Source: Adineta ricciae (taxonomy: Eukaryota; Rotifera; Eurotatoria; Adinetida; Adinetidae). Taken from it: 64,000 bases of DNA. The position numbers were made by a program, and so were the translations under genes. Positions 60,345-64,000 of this stretch are shown piece by piece. The DNA is taken from contig CAJNOJ010000406.1 of assembly GCA_905250025.1 (NCBI GenBank), forward strand, positions 16,024 through 80,023, given 5' to 3'. Position 1 is the first letter of the stretch. The number at the start of each line of letters is the position of its first letter. The notes beneath the pieces are model-generated. The model searched no databases and was not told where the DNA came from. It saw only the letters and a program-made list of their open reading frames with translations.

Positions 60345-62121
60345 TTGTGAATGAATCGAAACAAATGATTTTAATGTCTAAAGTCAAACTTATAATCATT
60401 TTACAATTATTTATAAATAAATAAACAGATAATGAAATTCAAATGTCATCTTAAGAAAATAATCTGACAACATCCTGTAAGACTCGGAAAAAGTTATAAA
60501 AAAGATTATGCTGCATATCTACATGATGAAAGATTTGTTGTAGTCGAACTTCGAGAAATAAGTCAAATAATGTTGTGCTTACGATTTATGTTGATGTTTT
60601 TGTCCTTTTAAAATTATTTATAAAAGAACTTTTAGTTGAAATCAACGAAGAATCTCGTCCTTTTGGAAATTAACAATTATGCACCGTTATAATAAACAAA
60701 GATTGCTCGATTAGTTAACTTGTCATAAGCAGAAGAACGGTTTGTTTTGAATCTATTAACGCGAACTACAAAAAAAAAATGCACGCGAATTCGATAGAAG
60801 ACTAATCTGAATAAAGACGAAAAATTTCAACCGGGAAGTATCAGTGAAGTATTTCAACTTTTCTATTGGATGGATCTATGTCAAATCGGTAGTACAATGA
60901 CGCATTTCTCTGCTAGTTTAGAGTACCTAGAACATATTGAGAGAAAAATATCTTTGAAGTACAAACGAATAGAGAAATGTTTTGTTCTTCCTACGTTGTC
61001 TAAAACATGAAGAACATTGACAAAATCCGATTATATATATTTAGATACAACATACTTCATTACGTATAATTACAATAGTTTCTTTTTTCTTTCTTTAAAA
61101 GATAATTATAGTCAGGAAGATGGAAAGAACTTTGTCTAAATGGATAGTCTTGTGATTTACGCGAGTACTGAATTTTGGATCAGTGAGTTCATCTTCAGTT
61201 TATGTAGCAATGAGAAAGAAAAAGTTAAGTTAACGAAGATCTGCTTTTTTCTTTAACATCGACTCAAATTAAGAACTAAGGAGTTGTTTCTTTGAGAACC
61301 ATAAATGAAGATGTTTTACCCATAGTCTATATGAAACTAAGAATAGAGATGTGAATAAATTATTTAAAAGAAGATCTTTTTTCCGTGAATATGCCTCTGC
61401 TATCATGGAGAAGAAAACACCAAGATCAATATTTTCTAATGCATGAATACATTTATAGACGAAATATCGTAGAGGTTATTGAAAAAGTTCTCATTCGTTA
61501 ACTTTTTTTTTGTTCATAACAAATATTCCAGTGAAGATCTTTTAAAAAGAACATAAGAAGAAATCATTATTTTGAAAGTTCAGATATACAAGCAAAACAA
61601 CTTCTAATTTGTTTATTATAATCATTTAACTATTTTTCGTTCATTCTTGTTGTTTGGATTCTCGAAGATATCAAAACAGATGTGATCTGTGTAAAAGTAG
61701 AAATAGTATCGGCAATTACTCTCCAAACACATATGTGTTCTTTACTAATCTGTTTATGTGAAATACATTCTTTGTTCGTCTATTCGTTTAAATTGATCAT
61801 TTGTAAACCATTTCGCGAACAATAAAATGAACGTTTTCATACTTTTTTCCTCCAAAAAACAAACAAACTACGAATATCTTCACCTCTACCTAAGAATGTT
61901 TTTCTTTTTTTTTATTCGTAAGAAAAGCAAACGATCGAAATACGATTATCAAATTGTACATAACCTCTTAGCCTATGAAACCACCAACGAACGTATAATA
62001 TCATCAGGGAAGCGATATCTACATGAAAAGAAAAAAGTGACTTTGTTGGTATTCAATGTGATTGGTCATTACAGATAAGAAATCTTGACGGAAGACTTCC
62101 TTGTAATGAACTAACGATGGT
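60345..62121. other. Intergenic, copy B
   Basis: Counterpart of 52123-53532. A plus-strand frame at 61827-62078 has no counterpart in copy A and no domain; not called. Confidence 0.45.
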
Positions 62122-62940
62122 TCAATTCATTGAATTATATTGATTATTTTCACTGACATAATATCGAAAAAGAAAATAAAGTGCTAAAGCATCAAGTGAA
62201 TGCCAAACAGCGTGTCCTTGAATAAACGACTTTGAATAACATAATAAAGCATTAGTTTTCGATAAATTATAAATAACAAATGAAATAAGAAAGGTAATAA
62301 TACATGCAATACCCCATTTCTTTTCAATATTGGATCGTCGAAAGAAAATGATAAGAAGTTCAAAGATAAATGTTGAGAAAATGTAACAAAAAGATATAAA
62401 ATTCGACAAATACTTAATAGCCACATTTTGGGAGGATAATTGCGAAATAAATTCACGAAGAATAGTAAGAAAAACAAATAAACCAATGAAATATTTAATA
62501 TGAAGATTAAATAAACGTTGTAAACTATAACTGAAAATAAACGAAGAAATACAAAACATAGAAAGTGAAGCGAATAGTTCACTTGGATATGAATAAAATG
62601 TATGCAATGACAATAATCCCAAACAAAGAAAAATAATGATTAATGGAAATAATACTGATATAAAATCACTGCAAATAAAATGATTCGAATATTCTTTGAA
62701 TGTTTCACGCATTAATTGCCAAGCAATAATCAATCCAACAAGAAGAAATGTTAAACTACTCAACGCATTTATTGGTTCAACGAATAGTTTTCCATTGGAT
62801 ATTTCACAATAACTACCGATAAGTCGTGTTCTACCATGTTTCCATTGTAAAACAAGAAAAACAGAATATATTGATAAACCAATTATTGAGAAAAGCAATG
62901 GAATTACAAAAAATAAAACTCTTCTTTCGCCTAGTTTCAT
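62122..62940 (-). CDS. Alkaline ceramidase/phytoceramidase-like membrane hydrolase
   Basis: Single exon, 272 aa. Start placed at ATG 62938-62940 (M-K-L-G-E-R-R); the longer frame begins with GTG. About seven transmembrane segments. The C-I/Y-C-E-I-S-N-type segment followed by V-E-P-I-N-A-L-S-S after TM1, and the late H-A-V-W-H-S-L-D-A-L motif, match the Glu/Asn and His-x3-His residues that bind zinc in the ceramidase/CREST superfamily. Family members hydrolyse ceramides to sphingosine and fatty acid in the ER or Golgi membrane. The identification rests on these motifs and topology; another CREST hydrolase is possible. The first exon-like D-M-K-L start has no signal peptide. Confidence 0.75.
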   Translation of the reverse strand: MKLGERRVLFFVIPLLFSIIGLSIYSVFLVLQWKHGRTRLIGSYCEISNGKLFVEPINALSSLTFLLVGLIIAWQLMRETFKEYSNHFICSDFISVLFPLIIIFLCLGLLSLHTFYSYPSELFASLSMFCISSFIFSYSLQRLFNLHIKYFIGLFVFLTILREFISQLSSQNVAIKYLSNFISFCYIFSTFIFELLIIFFRRSNIEKKWGIACIITFLISFVIYNLSKTNALLCYSKSFIQGHAVWHSLDALALYFLFRYYVSENNQYNSMN

Positions 62941-64000
62941 GTCGAATGTAAACAAACACGAATACACGAATGGATTGATGTTTTTATCAATACGGTTTGT
63001 TCGTTTATTTCGAGTAGAGAGGCGTATGACTCAATTTTCTATTTCTTTTGCTTTCGTGACATTTTATGAAGGAAAAAAATAGGTACATAAAGGTATCTTC
63101 ATTAAATTATTCAATCGTTTGGAAAGAAACGTATAAACATCCTTCAAAGTGAAATGTTCATTGAATCATTCATTTCAGATTCTTTCTCTCGATTCTCTCT
63201 CTCTACATGTATGATATACTCTCGTTTGTATAGTTTGTTTCTCATCCCTCAACTGCATTTCTTCATCATATAAATGTGCATTGAAGCGAATCTTGTTTTC
63301 AAATAAAAAAGTGTATCTACTATTACCTATATCGTATTTTTTTAACGACTTTCATTTGTTAAATCAGCGTGGTTGGTAATGGATTTTATCGGAAAAATCT
63401 CCATCAACTGCTGCAAATTTGATGTGCATTTGAAAACAAAAGTATATTCAATGGTATTTGTAACCGTCACAATCGGACTCGATTAACGGGATTGACAAAG
63501 ACTTAACGATGAAGAAATAAAATGAAACTGATTCCTAGATGATTGAAATTTTTGTTTATTTTAAGTTAAAGAATCAATTACAAAATTTGATTTTAATTTC
63601 AAAGTTCGAAAGAATTTCTGTAAAACATTTTTCAAGTGCTTTAAAAGTTCATTGATTAATGTTTGATTGAGTGAAAACACTAAACGAAGCCATCCTATAG
63701 TTCATTACAATTCAAAAATTTCTCCCCTGAAAAGGAACAAACCTGCCTATGATTGTCGTAATTATTTTGACTTCATCAATCATTTCCAGTGTTGTTTTTA
63801 CTTGTAAATACTGCTGTGTCAGTCTTAACAATAATAACATGTAGATGATTTTCATACGCAATATTTAATATCGAAAGAGGAGTAATACGTGAATGAAGAT
63901 CAGCATTTTTTTTTTTTTTTTTTTTTTGTGGCCAAAGGTTTTTTTGTGTAACACAACTGCATATGCACTACGAACCACGCTTTGTAGTTTCCCGTACGCG
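62941..64000. other. Intergenic to window end, with poly-T tract
   Basis: No gene seen. A CTCTCTCT run lies near 63190-63205 and a T tract of about 22 bases at about 63906-63927, which on the minus strand would be an A tail and might mark a retroposed insertion. Confidence 0.4.

Larger units (their letters stand above)
57841..62180 (+). repeat. Second duplicated block, copy B
   Basis: Collinear with 49699-53593. It continues into an intact ceramidase-like gene where copy A is cut. Copy B has extra segments near 59030, 60820 and 61420-61560. Confidence 0.93.

Noticed and set aside
63906-63927. Poly-T tract as telomeric or array sequence
   Set aside because: No repeated telomere-like unit surrounds it; it is a simple homopolymer, at most a retroposon tail.
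1-64000. CRISPR arrays, rRNA or tRNA genes
   Set aside because: No regularly spaced direct repeats, rRNA-like blocks or convincing tRNA cloverleaf were noticed on reading; a dedicated tRNA scan would be needed to be sure of the last.

Overview
This window looks like nuclear DNA of a bdelloid rotifer (Adineta/Rotaria type). The evidence is AT-rich intergenic DNA, many GT..AG introns of only about 45-57 nt, protein architectures typical of bdelloids (VCBS/FG-GAP ectodomain, NHL and NHL-kelch proteins, FMRFamide-receptor-like GPCRs), and collinear, allele-like copies of whole gene blocks on one scaffold. The organism assignment is an inference. Exon structures were spliced by hand from conserved frames and splice sites, and most were confirmed because both copies of a gene give the same length.

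Layout. 1-2.4 kb holds the start of a type II membrane protein with FG-GAP repeats on the minus strand, running off the window. 5.0-27.3 kb is block copy 1: a decayed phospholipase D gene, a secreted dienelactone-hydrolase-like protein, an ankyrin/WWE-like/double-macro/PARP gene, a single-pass membrane protein with a Cys-rich ectodomain, a GST fragment, a small secreted protein, a ZZ-finger patatin phospholipase, a giant oxylipin-type fusion gene, a degenerate stretch and the tail of an NHL gene. A single N at 27412 joins this to block copy 2 (27.4-48.5 kb), which has the same genes in the same order and orientation and continues into the intact NHL gene. A second, smaller duplicated block (GPCR plus flanks) occurs at 49.7-53.6 kb and again at 57.8-62.2 kb, immediately after a second N at 57840. 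Between them lies an NHL-kelch gene. The last kilobases hold an alkaline-ceramidase-like gene.

Main biological point. The gene at 19543-23371 (and 41173-45003) encodes, once one 52/54-nt intron is removed, a single 1258-aa protein joining an ABA4-like membrane domain, a cytochrome P450-like domain (ExxR and R-x-C-x-G present) and a lipoxygenase-like domain. It starts only 50 nt after the stop codon of a patatin-like phospholipase, with a strong splice acceptor in that gap. This looks like a two-gene operon resolved by spliced-leader trans-splicing. Lipase, lipoxygenase and P450 are the three consecutive steps of oxylipin biosynthesis, so the pair may be a compact fatty-acid signalling or defence module.

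Main structural point. Coordinates of the two N joins and the two duplications fit a model in which a contig of one haplotype (27413-57839) was placed into a gap of about 1.15 kb in the other haplotype (1-27411 plus 57841-64000). True tandem duplication is the alternative. A perfect 131-bp inverted repeat ends exactly at the first N.
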